64,000 nt of DNA from Curtobacterium sp. TC1 (GCF_019844075.1 NZ_CP081964.1:2542001-2606000), one strand, 5' to 3'; counted from the first letter of the stretch, positions 40,091 through 49,465 are shown. Numbers and translations are program-made. Notes: a model not told the origin generated them from the sequence alone.

Positions 40091-41675
40091 CACGTGCCTC
40101 CCGGGTGTCCTCGGCAGCCCTGGCGGACTGTGCGTCCTGGTCGAAGATCGACATGTTGTCGGTCTGCGCCTCACGGTGTCGGTCCGCCGGGTCGACGGCG
40201 GACGGATCGAGCTGGGCGTTCCGCGGGGCGTGGCGGTCGAGCGCCTCGAGGAACGAGCGCGACCAGCGCGCGACGTCGTTGTCCCGGACCCGCTTGCGGA
40301 GCGCACGCATCCGCGTGGAGCGCTCGCGGCGCGGCATCTCGATCGCGCGCTCGATGCTGTCCTTCAACGCGCCGATGTCGTGCGGGTTGACGATGACGGC
40401 CTGCTTCAGTTCGTCGGCGGCGCCGGCGAACTCGGACAGGATGAGCACCCCGTCGCTGTCGAACCGCGCTGCGACGTACTCCTTGGCGACGAGGTTCATG
40501 CCGTCCCGCAGCGCGGTGACGAGCATGATGTCGGCCGCCAGGTAGAGCGCCACCATCTCCTCGCGCGGGTAGCCGTGGTGCAGGTAGGAGATCGGCTGGT
40601 GGCCGATGACCCCGAGGTCGCCGTTGATGCGGCCGACGCTCAACTCGATCTCGTCGCGGAGCGTGGCGTAGGTGTCGACGCGCTCGCGGCTCGGGCTGGC
40701 GACCTGGATGAGTGCAGCGTCCTCGACCTTGATGCGGCCGTCCTCGACGAGCTCGCCGAAGGCCTTGATGCGGTGCCGGATGCCCTTGGTGTAGTCGAGG
40801 CGGTCGACACCGAGCAGGACCGTCTTCGGGTTGCCGAGGCTCTCGCGGATCTCGCGGGCGCGCTCCTGCACCTCGGGTCGGCGGGCGATCGCCTCGAAGC
40901 TCTCGGCGTCGATCGAGATCGGGAAGTGGCGGGCCTCGACGTGGCGGACCGTGATGCCCTTGCGGCTGCGCGGGGCGTCCGGGTCGTCGACGGGCACGTC
41001 GATCGTCTGCCCCTTCGTCGTGTAGCCCTTGATGTGGCGGACCGCGCGGAGGAAGTCGCTCGCGTCGTCGTGGCGCTGGAACCCGATGACGTCGGCGCCG
41101 AGCAGGCCGTCGAGGATCTGCGCGCGCCAGGGCAGCTGGGCGTAGATGCCGACCGGCGGGAACGGGATGTGGTTGAAGAAGCCGATCGTCAGGTCGGGAC
41201 GCTTGGCCCGGAGCAGTGCCGGCACGAGCTGCAGTTGGTAGTCCTGCACCCAGACGATGCCGTCCTGCTCGGTGATCTCGGCGATCTGGGTCGCGAAGCG
41301 CTCGTTGACCCGCTTGTACGCGTTCCACCAGTCGCGGTGGTAGCTCGGGTGCTCGATGACGTCGTGGTAGAGCGGCCACAGCGTGTCGTTGCTGAAGCCC
41401 TCGTAGTACTCCTCGACGTCCTCGTCGGACAGCGGGACCGGCACGATGTGGATGCCCTCGTTGTCGAACGGCTCGACCTCGACCTCGGGCTGGCCGACCC
41501 AGCCGACCCAGGCGCCGTCGTTCGCGCGCATCACGGGTTCGAGTGCGGTGACGAGGCCACCCGGCGAGTGCCGCCATCCCTCGTTGCCGTCCTGGTCGAC
41601 GACCCGGTCCACCGGGAGGCGGTTCGAGGCGACGACGAAGGCGTACTTGGTGGACGAAGGAGAAGCTGCAGACAC
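40083..41675 (-). CDS. otsA: Trehalose-6-phosphate synthase (GT20)
   Basis: A 530-residue GT-B enzyme joining UDP- or GDP-glucose to glucose-6-phosphate. Conserved blocks include VVASNRLPVDR, the glycine-rich SPGGLVTALEP, WVQDYQLQLVPALLR, FFNHIPFPP, LLGVDRLDYTKGI, and the C-terminal RDGMNLVAKEYVA with LSEFAGAA. A ~45-residue tail beyond the catalytic core is polar. GTG start from a leaderless promoter, followed by otsB in an overlapping arrangement. Osmotic or desiccation stress role by family knowledge. Confidence 0.96.
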   Translation of the reverse strand: MSAASPSSTKYAFVVASNRLPVDRVVDQDGNEGWRHSPGGLVTALEPVMRANDGAWVGWVGQPEVEVEPFDNEGIHIVPVPLSDEDVEEYYEGFSNDTLWPLYHDVIEHPSYHRDWWNAYKRVNERFATQIAEITEQDGIVWVQDYQLQLVPALLRAKRPDLTIGFFNHIPFPPVGIYAQLPWRAQILDGLLGADVIGFQRHDDASDFLRAVRHIKGYTTKGQTIDVPVDDPDAPRSRKGITVRHVEARHFPISIDAESFEAIARRPEVQERAREIRESLGNPKTVLLGVDRLDYTKGIRHRIKAFGELVEDGRIKVEDAALIQVASPSRERVDTYATLRDEIELSVGRINGDLGVIGHQPISYLHHGYPREEMVALYLAADIMLVTALRDGMNLVAKEYVAARFDSDGVLILSEFAGAADELKQAVIVNPHDIGALKDSIERAIEMPRRERSTRMRALRKRVRDNDVARWSRSFLEALDRHAPRNAQLDPSAVDPADRHREAQTDNMSIFDQDAQSARAAEDTREARDD

Positions 41676-41682
41676 GGGTCGG

Positions 41683-41688
41683 AATCTA
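41683..41688 (-). promoter_or_regulatory. Leaderless -10 box of otsA
   Basis: TAGATT (minus strand) seven bases before the GTG at 41675. Confidence 0.55.
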
Positions 41689-41810
41689 CCAGCGCCCGGA
41701 CAGCGGATTCACGGCGGATCGGCGGTTCCGGTACGCTACGGGTGCGTGTCGGGGGGACACGGGTGCTGGCGTGCGGCATCGGCCTCCCGGTCGGAGAGGA
41801 CCCACCAGCC

Positions 41811-44459
41811 ATGAGCGAGAACCCACCGAACCCGCCCGTTCCGCCCCTCCCGCCGGGACAGCCGGGACAGCCGGGCCAGACCGCGCCGGGCGCGCCGGGC
41901 GCCCCGGTCGCCCCGGTCGCCCCGGTCGCCCCGCAGTCGTCCGATGCGTTCGGCCGTCTCCTGCGGTCGGTGACCGGCCGTGACTGGCTGGCGTCCGTGC
42001 TCGCCGCCGTCGGCGGCTGGGTCGCCGCCTACGTCGTGGCCGCGATCTCGTTGCTCCTCACCGTCGCCGTGCTCGCAGCCGGCGGATCGGGATCCGCCTC
42101 CGTCGGATCGGGATCGACCGGCAGCACGCCCGACCTCGGCTCCGGGAGCACGCCCGACGTCCAGTCGCTGCTCTCCGGGGTCAGCGTCCTGCTCGGCACG
42201 CCCGCCCAGCTGGTCGCCCTCGCCGACCTGGGCCGTCTGCACCTGTCCGGCTCGATCGGCTTCCTCGGGTCGGGGTCCGGCGCGCTCGCCGTCGTCCCGG
42301 TCCTCGTGCTCGCGGCACAGGTCGTGCTGGCCGTCGTCCTCACCCGCCGGATCCGCACCCGCGACCTCGGGCGCGCCCCGATCGTGCTGACCGCCGTCCT
42401 GTCCGGGCTGGTGGCCACGGTGCTGACCAACGCCGCCGCGGGCATCCTGGCCATCCGGTTCCCCGCCGTCCCGGGCGCCGCCATCGACCCCGTGCACGCG
42501 GTCGGCCTCGGCAGCATCCTCGGCGCCTTCGTGATCGGCGCACTCGCCGCGGTGCTCGCACGTCCGTCGGCGCTCCTCGGCCGGAACGTGTTCGCCGGTC
42601 GTGTCCTCGGCACCCTGCGCGTCGCGGCGTCCCAGCTCACGGTGCTCGTCGTGCTGGTGACCGTCGTCGTCATCGTCGTCGCACTGATCGGGCAGCCCTC
42701 GTGGGGTGCGGCGCTGCCGCTGCTCGTCGGCAACGTCGCGGTCGCGCTCACCGCCCTCGGGTTCCTCGGCGGCGTCGGGCTGTCCGGCTTCGGCTCGGCC
42801 GGGAGCACGGCGTCGGTCTTCGGCGGCGCCGGCGGCTGGACCTGGCTCGTGGTCCTGCTCGTCGTCGTGACCTCGGTCGTCGCGGGCCTCGCGCTCGCCG
42901 TCCGCCGCAACGACCGGTTCCGCACCACGGTGGACTGGGTCGTGACCCCGGTCGTCTGGTTCGCCCTGGGGCTGCTGCTCTTCGTGCTCGGCACCGGTCT
43001 GGTGTCGTACCAGGCGACGGGCGTCAGCGCGGTCAGCGGCAGTGGTTCGGTCGGGATCGCCCCGTGGACGCCGCTGGTGTTCGCGCTCTGGGGCGGCGCG
43101 ATCGAAGCCGTGGCACGGTACCTCGCACCCGTGCTGCTCCCCCGCCTCGGCGGTGGCGTCGTGCTGCGGACGTCGCGCCTCGTCGGTGCCGACCCGCGTC
43201 CGGCGGCCGCGCCGGTGTTCCCGGCAGCGGGATCGCCGGCCCCCGGCACGTCCCCGGTGGCGGGATCGCCCGCACCCGGCACCCACCTGCCCGCCGGTCC
43301 GCCCGCGCCCGGCACGTACCCGCCCGCCGGTCCGCCCGCGTCCGGCACGTACCCGCCCGCCGGTTCGGCTGCGCCGGGGGCGTTCCCGGCCCCGACCGCG
43401 GACCCGACCGGCGCCGCGTGGTCGGCGACTCCCGGTGTCGACCACCCCGGCCAGCCCGCGCAGCCGTTCGTCGGCGGTGGCGCGCCCGCACCCGCCCCGC
43501 TGTCGCCGCGCGCCAAGAAGATCCTGGTACGCTCGCTCATCGCCGGCGGCGCCGTGGTCGTCGTCGTCATCGCGGGTGCCGTCACCACCGGGGTGCTCCG
43601 CGCCAACGTGTGGGGTCCGGCCCCGACCGTGAAGTCGTACGTGCAGGCCATCGCGAGCGGTGACGCGGACACCGCCGCGCGACTCAGCGACGTGCCGTCC
43701 GACGCCGCCATGCTCGACACCGCGGTGCTGAAGAGCGCGAAGGACCGCCCGTCGGACATCCGCGTCGGCCGCGTGTCGACGAGCGGCGACAGTGCCCTCG
43801 CCACCGTCAGCTACACCCAGGACGGGAAGAACCGCTCCGGCCAGGTCAGCCTGCGGCGCACCGGCACCTCGTTCCTGGTGAAGGACGAGTGGCGCGTCAC
43901 CGAGCCGCTCGCCCAGACCGTCACCCTGACCGCGTCCGAGGTGCTCGAGGGCGCCCCGGTGACGGTCGGCGGCAAGGAGATCGGCGAGATCAGCGACGGC
44001 CGGTTCACCTCGCTCGCCTACCCCGGCACGTACGAGGTCGAGGTCGGCGGGACGAAGTACTTCACCGGCGGCACCGAGCAGGTGTCGGTCGGCGCGACGT
44101 CCTCCGGGTACGTCGACTTCTCGCCGACCGCGACGAAGGCGCTGCAGCAGGACGCCGAGCAGTACGTGGCCGACCTGATCGACGACTGCGCCACGAAGAC
44201 CGACCTCAGCGCGCTGAGCGGGTGCCCCTGGTACGGCCCGTACGACGCCGACGGTGCCGTCCGCTACGACGTCACGACGATGCCGGAGGTCGAGGTCGAG
44301 GCCTCCACCTCGGGCACGGTCATGGTGCAGAGCACGAAGGACGGTGTCGTCGAGTACGACTACACCTCGTACTTCGGGGACAAGGAGCACGGCGAGGACA
44401 GCTTCGACGTGAACCAGTACCTGAAGGTGGAGGACGGGAAGCTCGTCTCCGCGTACTGA
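41811..44459 (+). CDS. Large polytopic membrane protein with Pro-rich linkers and an extracytoplasmic C-terminal domain
   Basis: An 882-residue protein. Residues 1-45 are Pro/Gly/Gln-rich. About nine hydrophobic segments span ~60-460. A ~90-residue linker with PAPGT/PPAG repeats follows, then one more membrane segment (SLIAGGAVVVVVIAGAVT, ~580) and a ~280-residue C-terminal domain (starting APTVKSYVQAIASGDADTAARL). That domain has Cys-Cys (DDCATK, SGCPW), which could form a disulphide outside the cell. I recognise no named family; the C-terminal part resembles the repeated exported domains of TcaA-like proteins only loosely. The ATG is preceded by GGAGAGGA, and TACGCT at 41732-41737 is the likely -10. 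Confidence 0.7.
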   Translation: MSENPPNPPVPPLPPGQPGQPGQTAPGAPGAPVAPVAPVAPQSSDAFGRLLRSVTGRDWLASVLAAVGGWVAAYVVAAISLLLTVAVLAAGGSGSASVGSGSTGSTPDLGSGSTPDVQSLLSGVSVLLGTPAQLVALADLGRLHLSGSIGFLGSGSGALAVVPVLVLAAQVVLAVVLTRRIRTRDLGRAPIVLTAVLSGLVATVLTNAAAGILAIRFPAVPGAAIDPVHAVGLGSILGAFVIGALAAVLARPSALLGRNVFAGRVLGTLRVAASQLTVLVVLVTVVVIVVALIGQPSWGAALPLLVGNVAVALTALGFLGGVGLSGFGSAGSTASVFGGAGGWTWLVVLLVVVTSVVAGLALAVRRNDRFRTTVDWVVTPVVWFALGLLLFVLGTGLVSYQATGVSAVSGSGSVGIAPWTPLVFALWGGAIEAVARYLAPVLLPRLGGGVVLRTSRLVGADPRPAAAPVFPAAGSPAPGTSPVAGSPAPGTHLPAGPPAPGTYPPAGPPASGTYPPAGSAAPGAFPAPTADPTGAAWSATPGVDHPGQPAQPFVGGGAPAPAPLSPRAKKILVRSLIAGGAVVVVVIAGAVTTGVLRANVWGPAPTVKSYVQAIASGDADTAARLSDVPSDAAMLDTAVLKSAKDRPSDIRVGRVSTSGDSALATVSYTQDGKNRSGQVSLRRTGTSFLVKDEWRVTEPLAQTVTLTASEVLEGAPVTVGGKEIGEISDGRFTSLAYPGTYEVEVGGTKYFTGGTEQVSVGATSSGYVDFSPTATKALQQDAEQYVADLIDDCATKTDLSALSGCPWYGPYDADGAVRYDVTTMPEVEVEASTSGTVMVQSTKDGVVEYDYTSYFGDKEHGEDSFDVNQYLKVEDGKLVSAY

Positions 44460-44471
44460 CGCACGCACCAC

Positions 44472-44504
44472 GACGGCCGGCCTGGGATCCCCGGGCCGGC
44501 CGTC
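44472..44504 (+). terminator. Terminator hairpin after the large membrane protein
   Basis: An 11-bp stem (GACGGCCGGCC/GGCCGGCCGTC) 13 bp after the stop. It overlaps the -35 region of the corA promoter. Confidence 0.75.
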
Positions 44505-44508
44505 TCAC

Positions 44509-44514
44509 TAGGCT
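44509..44514 (+). promoter_or_regulatory. Leaderless -10 box of the CorA-family gene
   Basis: TAGGCT, then seven bases, then the ATG at 44522. Confidence 0.55.
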
Positions 44515-44521
44515 GACGCGC

Positions 44522-45490
44522 ATGGTCAGGACACGGGCGTGGCGCGGCGGCGACGCGACGGAGCAGGACTTCCCGGTCGACCGGATCTCGGACGTCATCG
44601 CCGACTCGGGCATCGTCTGGGTCGACTACACCGACCCCACGCACGCCGACCTCGAGCAGGTCGAAGCGGAACTCGGCATCCACGCCCTGGCCGTCGAGGA
44701 CGCCGTCGAGCACGGCCAGCGCGCCAAGCTCGACCGCTACCGGGACAGCCTGTTCCTGGTCGTCTACGACGTCGGCGGGCTCGGCGACGACGGCGAACTC
44801 GTCACGCACGAGGTCAAGGCGTTCGTCACCGAGCACGCCCTCGTCACCATCCACGGCGCCGACGTGGACACCTCGGCGATGGAGCACCGGCTCACGGCGA
44901 ACGCCGACATCGCCGGCCACGGGGTCCCGTGGCTCGTGTGGGCACTGCTCGACGCCGTCGTCGACCACGCCACCGACACCGTCGAGGACATCGAACGGCG
45001 CATCGACGACCTCGAGGGCGACCTGTTCGAACGGGGCAACGCCCGCGAACAGCAGATCCAACGCAGGTCGTTCCGTCTGCGCAAGGCCCTCGGCGTGCTC
45101 CGGCGCCTCGTCGTCCCGACCCGCGACAGTGTCGCCTCGCTGCTGCACGGCGACGCGGAGACGATCGCGGACGGCATCCGACCGTACTTCCGTGACGTGG
45201 AGGACCACCTGGTGTCGATCTCGGACTCCGTCGAGCAGCTGCGCGACGCCGTCTCGAGCGTCCTGGACACGAACCTCAACCTGTCGTCGAACCGGCAGAA
45301 CACCGTGATGAAGAAGGTGACGAGCTGGGCCGCGATCATCGCGATCCCCACCGCGATCACCGGCTTCTTCGGGCAGAACGTGACGTTCCCGGGCGAGGGT
45401 GCCTGGAGCGGGTTGTACGTATCGCTCGCGCTCATCGTCGCGTCGTCGCTCGTGCTGTACCGCGTCTTCAAGGCCCGCGACTGGCTCTGA
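44522..45490 (+). CDS. corA: CorA-family magnesium/divalent cation channel
   Basis: A 322-residue protein with a large N-terminal cytoplasmic alpha/beta domain, a long helical stalk and two C-terminal membrane helices (WAAIIAIPTAITGFFGQN; LYVSLALIVASSLVLYRVF). The selectivity motif after the first helix is GQN rather than the classical GMN. This variant occurs in CorA-like proteins of actinobacteria, so the transported ion is uncertain. A basic tail (KARDWL) ends the protein. Leaderless start at 44522. Confidence 0.88.
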   Translation: MVRTRAWRGGDATEQDFPVDRISDVIADSGIVWVDYTDPTHADLEQVEAELGIHALAVEDAVEHGQRAKLDRYRDSLFLVVYDVGGLGDDGELVTHEVKAFVTEHALVTIHGADVDTSAMEHRLTANADIAGHGVPWLVWALLDAVVDHATDTVEDIERRIDDLEGDLFERGNAREQQIQRRSFRLRKALGVLRRLVVPTRDSVASLLHGDAETIADGIRPYFRDVEDHLVSISDSVEQLRDAVSSVLDTNLNLSSNRQNTVMKKVTSWAAIIAIPTAITGFFGQNVTFPGEGAWSGLYVSLALIVASSLVLYRVFKARDWL

Positions 45491-45720
45491 CCGCCCACAG
45501 CCGTCGCACGGTGCGAGGTTGTTCGGCCGGTGCGAGCTCGGTCTGTTGACCGCTGCGGATGGGGAGGAACGGCACCGTGCAGGTTTCGTTGCGCCGTGCA
45601 CGACTGACCGCACCGTGCGCCACCACGAGCTCGCACCAGGCAGCCGATACCGCACCGAACGACCGAACACGCACCGTGCGATCGGTACCCACGGTGCGAT
45701 CGGTGACCGGCGACCCCGCC
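45491..45720. repeat. Repeat-rich convergent intergenic region
   Basis: 230 bp between convergent genes with no coding signal. The words GCACGGTGCGA and its complement CGCACCGTGCG recur (about 45506, 45572, 45610, 45670, 45690), and GGTGCGAGCTCG (45529-45540) is mirrored by CGAGCTCGCACC (45626-45637). Probably a structured terminator region; function unproven. Confidence 0.6.
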
Positions 45721-46872
45721 TCAGATCGCGAGCGCGAGGACCCCGGCGACCACGGTGAGCGGCGCCGCGACGCACCCGAGCGCCATGTACTTCCCCCACG
45801 ACAGGTGCACGCCCTCGGCCGACAGCCGTGCGTGCCACAGCAGGGTCGCGAGCGACGCCCACGGTGTCACGAGACACCCGGCGTTCACGCCGATGAGGAG
45901 CGCGGCGTACCGCACGGCCTCGTGCCCGGCGGCCGGCTCGAGCACCAGGTACGCGGGCAGGTTGTCGATCGCGTTCGCCGCCACCGCTCCCCCGCCGCCC
46001 AGCAGCAGGAGGGGCCCGGTCCCGGTGCCGTCGCCGAGCGCCTGCACGAGCGGGTCGGTGAGCCCGGTGCTGTGCAGGGTCTCGACGACCACGAACAGCC
46101 CGGCGGCGAAGAGCAGCGTCGACCACGGCACGCGCGACGGCCGGAGTTCGGCCGGCGACCGGAAGGCCGCGACGACGACGAGCACGAGGGCACCGGCGAC
46201 GGCAGCGATCCACACCGTCACCCCGGCGGTCAGCGCCACGACGAGCGCGACGAGCACGGCGGACGCCGCCCAGAACGACACCGGGTCGGACGGACGGCGC
46301 ACCGAGACCGGCGTGTAGCGCCCGAAGAGCCCGCCGCGGAACACCACGAGCAGGACGACGCACGGCACGACGACACCGGCGACCGCCGGCCAGGCCATCA
46401 GCCCGGCGAAGGGCAGCGGGCCGCCCAGACCCATCCGGTCGACGGCGAGCAGGTTCGTCAGGTTCGACACCGGCAGCAGCAGGGACGCGGTGTTCGCGAG
46501 CCAGACGGTGGTCAGCGCGAACGGCATCGGCGGCAGACCCACCCGCCGTGCCAGCGAGATCACGATCGGGGTGAGCAGCACCGCGGTGGTGTCGATGGAC
46601 AGGAACACGGTGCAGAGCACGGCGAGGACGACGACCGCACCCCACAGCCCGATCGTGCGTCCGCCGCCGACCCGCGCGGCGACGTCGGCGAGTCGGTCGA
46701 ACACGCCGGCGTCCGCGGCGAGCTCGGCGACGATCGTCAGCCCGAGGACGAACCCGAGGACGGGCAGGACCCGCTCGGCCAGGACCCCGAGGTCGTCGAG
46801 CGGCAGCAGCCCGAGGGCGACGCAGACCGCGCCGATGACGAGCAGCACTGCTCCGATGACGGCCTGACGCAC
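45721..46872 (-). CDS. ArsB/SLC13-like anion permease
   Basis: A 383-residue protein with about 11 membrane segments. Paired blocks FLSIDTTAVLLTPIVISLA and NTASLLLPVSNLTNLLAVDRMG, and later GAVAANAIDNLPAYLVL, match the two half-helix regions of ArsB/citrate/DASS-type permeases. It could export arsenite or move another anion; no arsR or arsC lies nearby, so an arsenic role is not supported. GTG start with GGAGGAG upstream, divergent from the small membrane protein gene. Confidence 0.8.
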   Translation of the reverse strand: MRQAVIGAVLLVIGAVCVALGLLPLDDLGVLAERVLPVLGFVLGLTIVAELAADAGVFDRLADVAARVGGGRTIGLWGAVVVLAVLCTVFLSIDTTAVLLTPIVISLARRVGLPPMPFALTTVWLANTASLLLPVSNLTNLLAVDRMGLGGPLPFAGLMAWPAVAGVVVPCVVLLVVFRGGLFGRYTPVSVRRPSDPVSFWAASAVLVALVVALTAGVTVWIAAVAGALVLVVVAAFRSPAELRPSRVPWSTLLFAAGLFVVVETLHSTGLTDPLVQALGDGTGTGPLLLLGGGGAVAANAIDNLPAYLVLEPAAGHEAVRYAALLIGVNAGCLVTPWASLATLLWHARLSAEGVHLSWGKYMALGCVAAPLTVVAGVLALAI

Positions 46873-46965
46873 GGGCGCTCCTCCACGAGTGCGCCGGGCA
46901 GGGTGTCCGGCGGCGCTCCAATGTACTGACCGGTAGCGTTGGGAGCACGACGACAGGAGGCCTCT

Positions 46966-47157
46966 GTGCGCAAGTTCATGTTCAACGGTGCGGTGTGGAG
47001 TTCGCTCATCAGCGGCTACAGCGTGCTCCAGACCACCCGTCAGGGACCCCGCGACTGGCGGCTCGCCCTGACGTGGGTCGCCTGGATCGCGACCACGATC
47101 GTGGCGATCGGCACGGTGGTCGAGGACGACCGCGCCGTCAAGGCGCGCCAGCCCTAA
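46966..47157 (+). CDS. Small single-helix membrane protein, unknown function
   Basis: 63 residues. The GTG at 46966 sits five bases after a perfect AGGAGG, and TAGCGT (46934-46939) is a likely -10. A hydrophobic segment (LTWVAWIATTIVAIGTVV) near the C-terminus is followed by a charged tail. No family recognised. It is followed by the longest copy of the dispersed palindrome. Confidence 0.65.
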   Translation: MRKFMFNGAVWSSLISGYSVLQTTRQGPRDWRLALTWVAWIATTIVAIGTVVEDDRAVKARQP

Positions 47158-47170
47158 ATAGCGACCATCT

Positions 47171-47218
47171 GACGGACGGGAGGCCCGTGGCGGATCCGCC
47201 ACGGGCCTCCCGTCCGTC
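47171..47218. terminator. Palindromic repeat, likely bidirectional terminator (copy 2)
   Basis: A near-continuous 48-bp palindrome (arm begins GACGGACGGGAGGCCCGTGG, centre GGATCC) between convergent genes. Same arm as copies at 787-830 and 61996-62039. Confidence 0.8.
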
Positions 47219-47265
47219 GTCAGCCCCGTCCACGGCACCTGGTTCCGCAGCGCCGGTCGCGCCCG

Positions 47266-48429
47266 TCAGCGCTCCGACGGCGGGATGTCGGACGTCTGGA
47301 TGGGGCCGGTGAAGAGCGCCGCGCGGTCCTCCTGGCCCGGCGCGAACAGCGCCGAGTCGGCAGCGGTCGACGCCGTGCGCCGCCGCGGCGCCGTCTCGTC
47401 GACCATGAGCACGCGTTGGACCGGCAGGGCGTCGGGGTGGGTGCGCTGGATCCACTCGACGAGCTCCTCACGGATGTAGCAGCGCAGGTCGAACAGCGAC
47501 GGGGCGTCGTGCGACGTCGCGAGGACCCGCACCCGCACGTACCCCTGCACGGCGTCGGTCACCTGCAGCACCTTGACCCGGCGGTCCCACAGCTCGGTGC
47601 GGTCGAGGATGCGGTCGAGCTCCTCGCGCATCTCCCCCGGGCGGACCCGCCAGTCCAGGTCCATCTCGACGGCACCGAGCAGCTCGCTGTTCGTCCGCGT
47701 CCAGTTCTCGAACGGCGTGCTCGTGAAGTACGTCGACGGCAGCACGAAGCGCCGGTCGTCCCACAGGTGCACGACCACGTAGGTCAGGGTGATCTCCTCG
47801 ATCCGCCCCCACTGCTGCTCGACCACGACGACGTCGTCGACGCGGATCGACCCGGAGAACGCGAGCTGCATGCCGGCGAAGACGTTGCCGAGCGTCGACT
47901 GCGCCGCCAGACCGGCGACGACCGAGATGAGTCCGGCGCTCGCGAGGACGCTCGCGCCCGCCGCCTCGACCCCGTCGAAGGTGAGCAGGATCGCGCCGAC
48001 GGCGATGATGACGAGCACGGCGACGGTCAGCCGCCGGATGATGAGGACCTGCGTACGGATGCGGCGGGCCTGGCGGTTGTCGGGGACGTCGATGCGGAAC
48101 CGGTGCAGGCCGAGGTCCTCGAGGAAGATCGCGATCTGGCACGCCAGCCAGCAGCCCACCGCGATCGTGACGATGAGGAACCCGTGCACGACCTCGTCGC
48201 GCCACGGGTACGCGTCGGCGTCGCGCGGGACGCTCGAGGTGAACGCGATCCAGAGCAGGACCACGAGCAGGGTGGTGCGGAACGGGTGCTTCGCCCGCCG
48301 CGAGAGCACGCCGGCCCACCGTTCCCGACGCGCGATCGTCCGGAGCACCAGGTGCAGGACGACCGCGGCGGCGGCGGTGATGAGGAGGGCGAACCCGATC
48401 GCGACGAGGAGTCGGAGGAGGATGTCCAT
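47266..48429 (-). CDS. MscS-family mechanosensitive channel
   Basis: A 387-residue protein. It has four N-terminal membrane segments, then the pore-lining helix block GASVLASAGLISVVAGLAAQ and STLGNVFAGMQLAFSG, the MscS signature. The beta domain (RVDDVVVVEQQWGRIEEITLTY) and the C-terminal alpha/beta cage follow. It should release solutes on hypo-osmotic shock. It sits next to the glycine-betaine transporter genes in the same orientation, which fits osmotic balance. I chose ATG 48429, with a GTG at 48450 as alternative. Confidence 0.9.
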   Translation of the reverse strand: MDILLRLLVAIGFALLITAAAAVVLHLVLRTIARRERWAGVLSRRAKHPFRTTLLVVLLWIAFTSSVPRDADAYPWRDEVVHGFLIVTIAVGCWLACQIAIFLEDLGLHRFRIDVPDNRQARRIRTQVLIIRRLTVAVLVIIAVGAILLTFDGVEAAGASVLASAGLISVVAGLAAQSTLGNVFAGMQLAFSGSIRVDDVVVVEQQWGRIEEITLTYVVVHLWDDRRFVLPSTYFTSTPFENWTRTNSELLGAVEMDLDWRVRPGEMREELDRILDRTELWDRRVKVLQVTDAVQGYVRVRVLATSHDAPSLFDLRCYIREELVEWIQRTHPDALPVQRVLMVDETAPRRRTASTAADSALFAPGQEDRAALFTGPIQTSDIPPSER

Positions 48430-48487
48430 CCCTCCATCGAAGCAACGCACGACAGCCGTCGTTCAGGAACCCGGCCACGCACGCGAC

Positions 48488-48520
48488 GAGGCCCGGTGCG
48501 CACGACGCGCACCGGGCCTC
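48488..48520 (-). terminator. Terminator of the betaine transporter operon
   Basis: A 14-bp perfect stem (GAGGCCCGGTGCGC) with a 5-nt loop, 17 bp after the proX-like stop. Confidence 0.85.
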
Positions 48521-48536
48521 CTGTCCGACCTGCTGA

Positions 48537-49451
48537 CTACTCGCCGGACGTGAGCGAATCCACGAAGTCCTGGTGCTCGGAAGCCCACTTCTCGGTGATC
48601 GCGGGGTACTCGCCGGCCTTCGCGCCGCTGTTCACGAGCGCGTTCTCGAGCGAGTAGAGGGTGTCGGAGTCCATCGAGAAGTCCTCCATCCACTTCGACG
48701 CCTGCGGGAACTCGTCGGCGAAGTCCTTCTTGGCGATCGTGTGGATCTCCTCGTTCTTGCCGAGCGCACCCTTCGGGTCCTCCAGGTCCTTGATCGGGAA
48801 GGCGTCGTACGCCCAGTGCGGACGCCACAGCGTCACGACGACGTCCTCCTTCTTCGCGATCGAGGCCTTGAGGTCGGCGAGCATCGCCGGCGTCGAACTC
48901 GTGATGAAGTCCATGCCGTCCAGCCCGTACTGCGGGATGACCTGCTCGGACACGACCTTCGTCTCACCGGCGGCGGGCTCGATGCCGACGATCTTGTTGC
49001 CGAAGTCGGACGCGTGCGCCTTGAGTTCGTCGATCGAGTCGATGTCCGAGTACTCCGGCACGGCGAGTTCCAGGGATGCCTGTTCGTTCCAGGCGCCGAG
49101 GTCCGTCAGGTCCTTGCCGTACGTGTCCATGTACTCCTTGTGCGTGTTCGGCAGCCAGGTGTCGAACACGACGTCGTAGTCGCCGGATGCCAGGCCCGTG
49201 TAGGCCGGCGCGACGTCGGAGTTCGTCAGCTGGACGTCGTAGCCCTTCTGCTCGAGCACGTACTTCCAGAGGTAGCTGGCGGCGGTGTCCTCGTCCCAGC
49301 CGTTGAAGACGACGACGTGCATCGACTTCTGGTCGCCGTTGTCGACGGTGCCGGAGGCCCCGTAGTACCCGGGCGGCATGCAGGCGGACAGGCCGACGGC
49401 GGTGGCGACGGCGAGGACGGCCGCCGCGAGGGTGCGCTTGGTTCGCTTCAT
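48537..49451 (-). CDS. proX: Glycine betaine/proline ABC transporter substrate-binding lipoprotein
   Basis: A 304-residue protein. The signal peptide ends in the lipobox LSAC (Cys ~24), so it is a lipoprotein on the outer face of the membrane. The mature protein is the OpuAC type: DEDTAASYLWKYVLEQKGYDVQ, DVVFDTWLPNTHKEY and VTLWRPHWAY, with aromatic Trp/Tyr residues that form the cation-binding cage for quaternary ammonium ligands. AGGAAGGA precedes the ATG. Last gene of proV-proW-proX. The exact ligand (betaine, choline, proline) is not determined. Confidence 0.93.
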   Translation of the reverse strand: MKRTKRTLAAAVLAVATAVGLSACMPPGYYGASGTVDNGDQKSMHVVVFNGWDEDTAASYLWKYVLEQKGYDVQLTNSDVAPAYTGLASGDYDVVFDTWLPNTHKEYMDTYGKDLTDLGAWNEQASLELAVPEYSDIDSIDELKAHASDFGNKIVGIEPAAGETKVVSEQVIPQYGLDGMDFITSSTPAMLADLKASIAKKEDVVVTLWRPHWAYDAFPIKDLEDPKGALGKNEEIHTIAKKDFADEFPQASKWMEDFSMDSDTLYSLENALVNSGAKAGEYPAITEKWASEHQDFVDSLTSGE

Positions 49452-49465
49452 GATCTGTTCCTTCC

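Noticed and set aside
45721..46872. Arsenite efflux gene arsB
   Set aside because: Fold fits, but no arsR/arsC neighbours; kept as a generic ArsB/SLC13-like permease.
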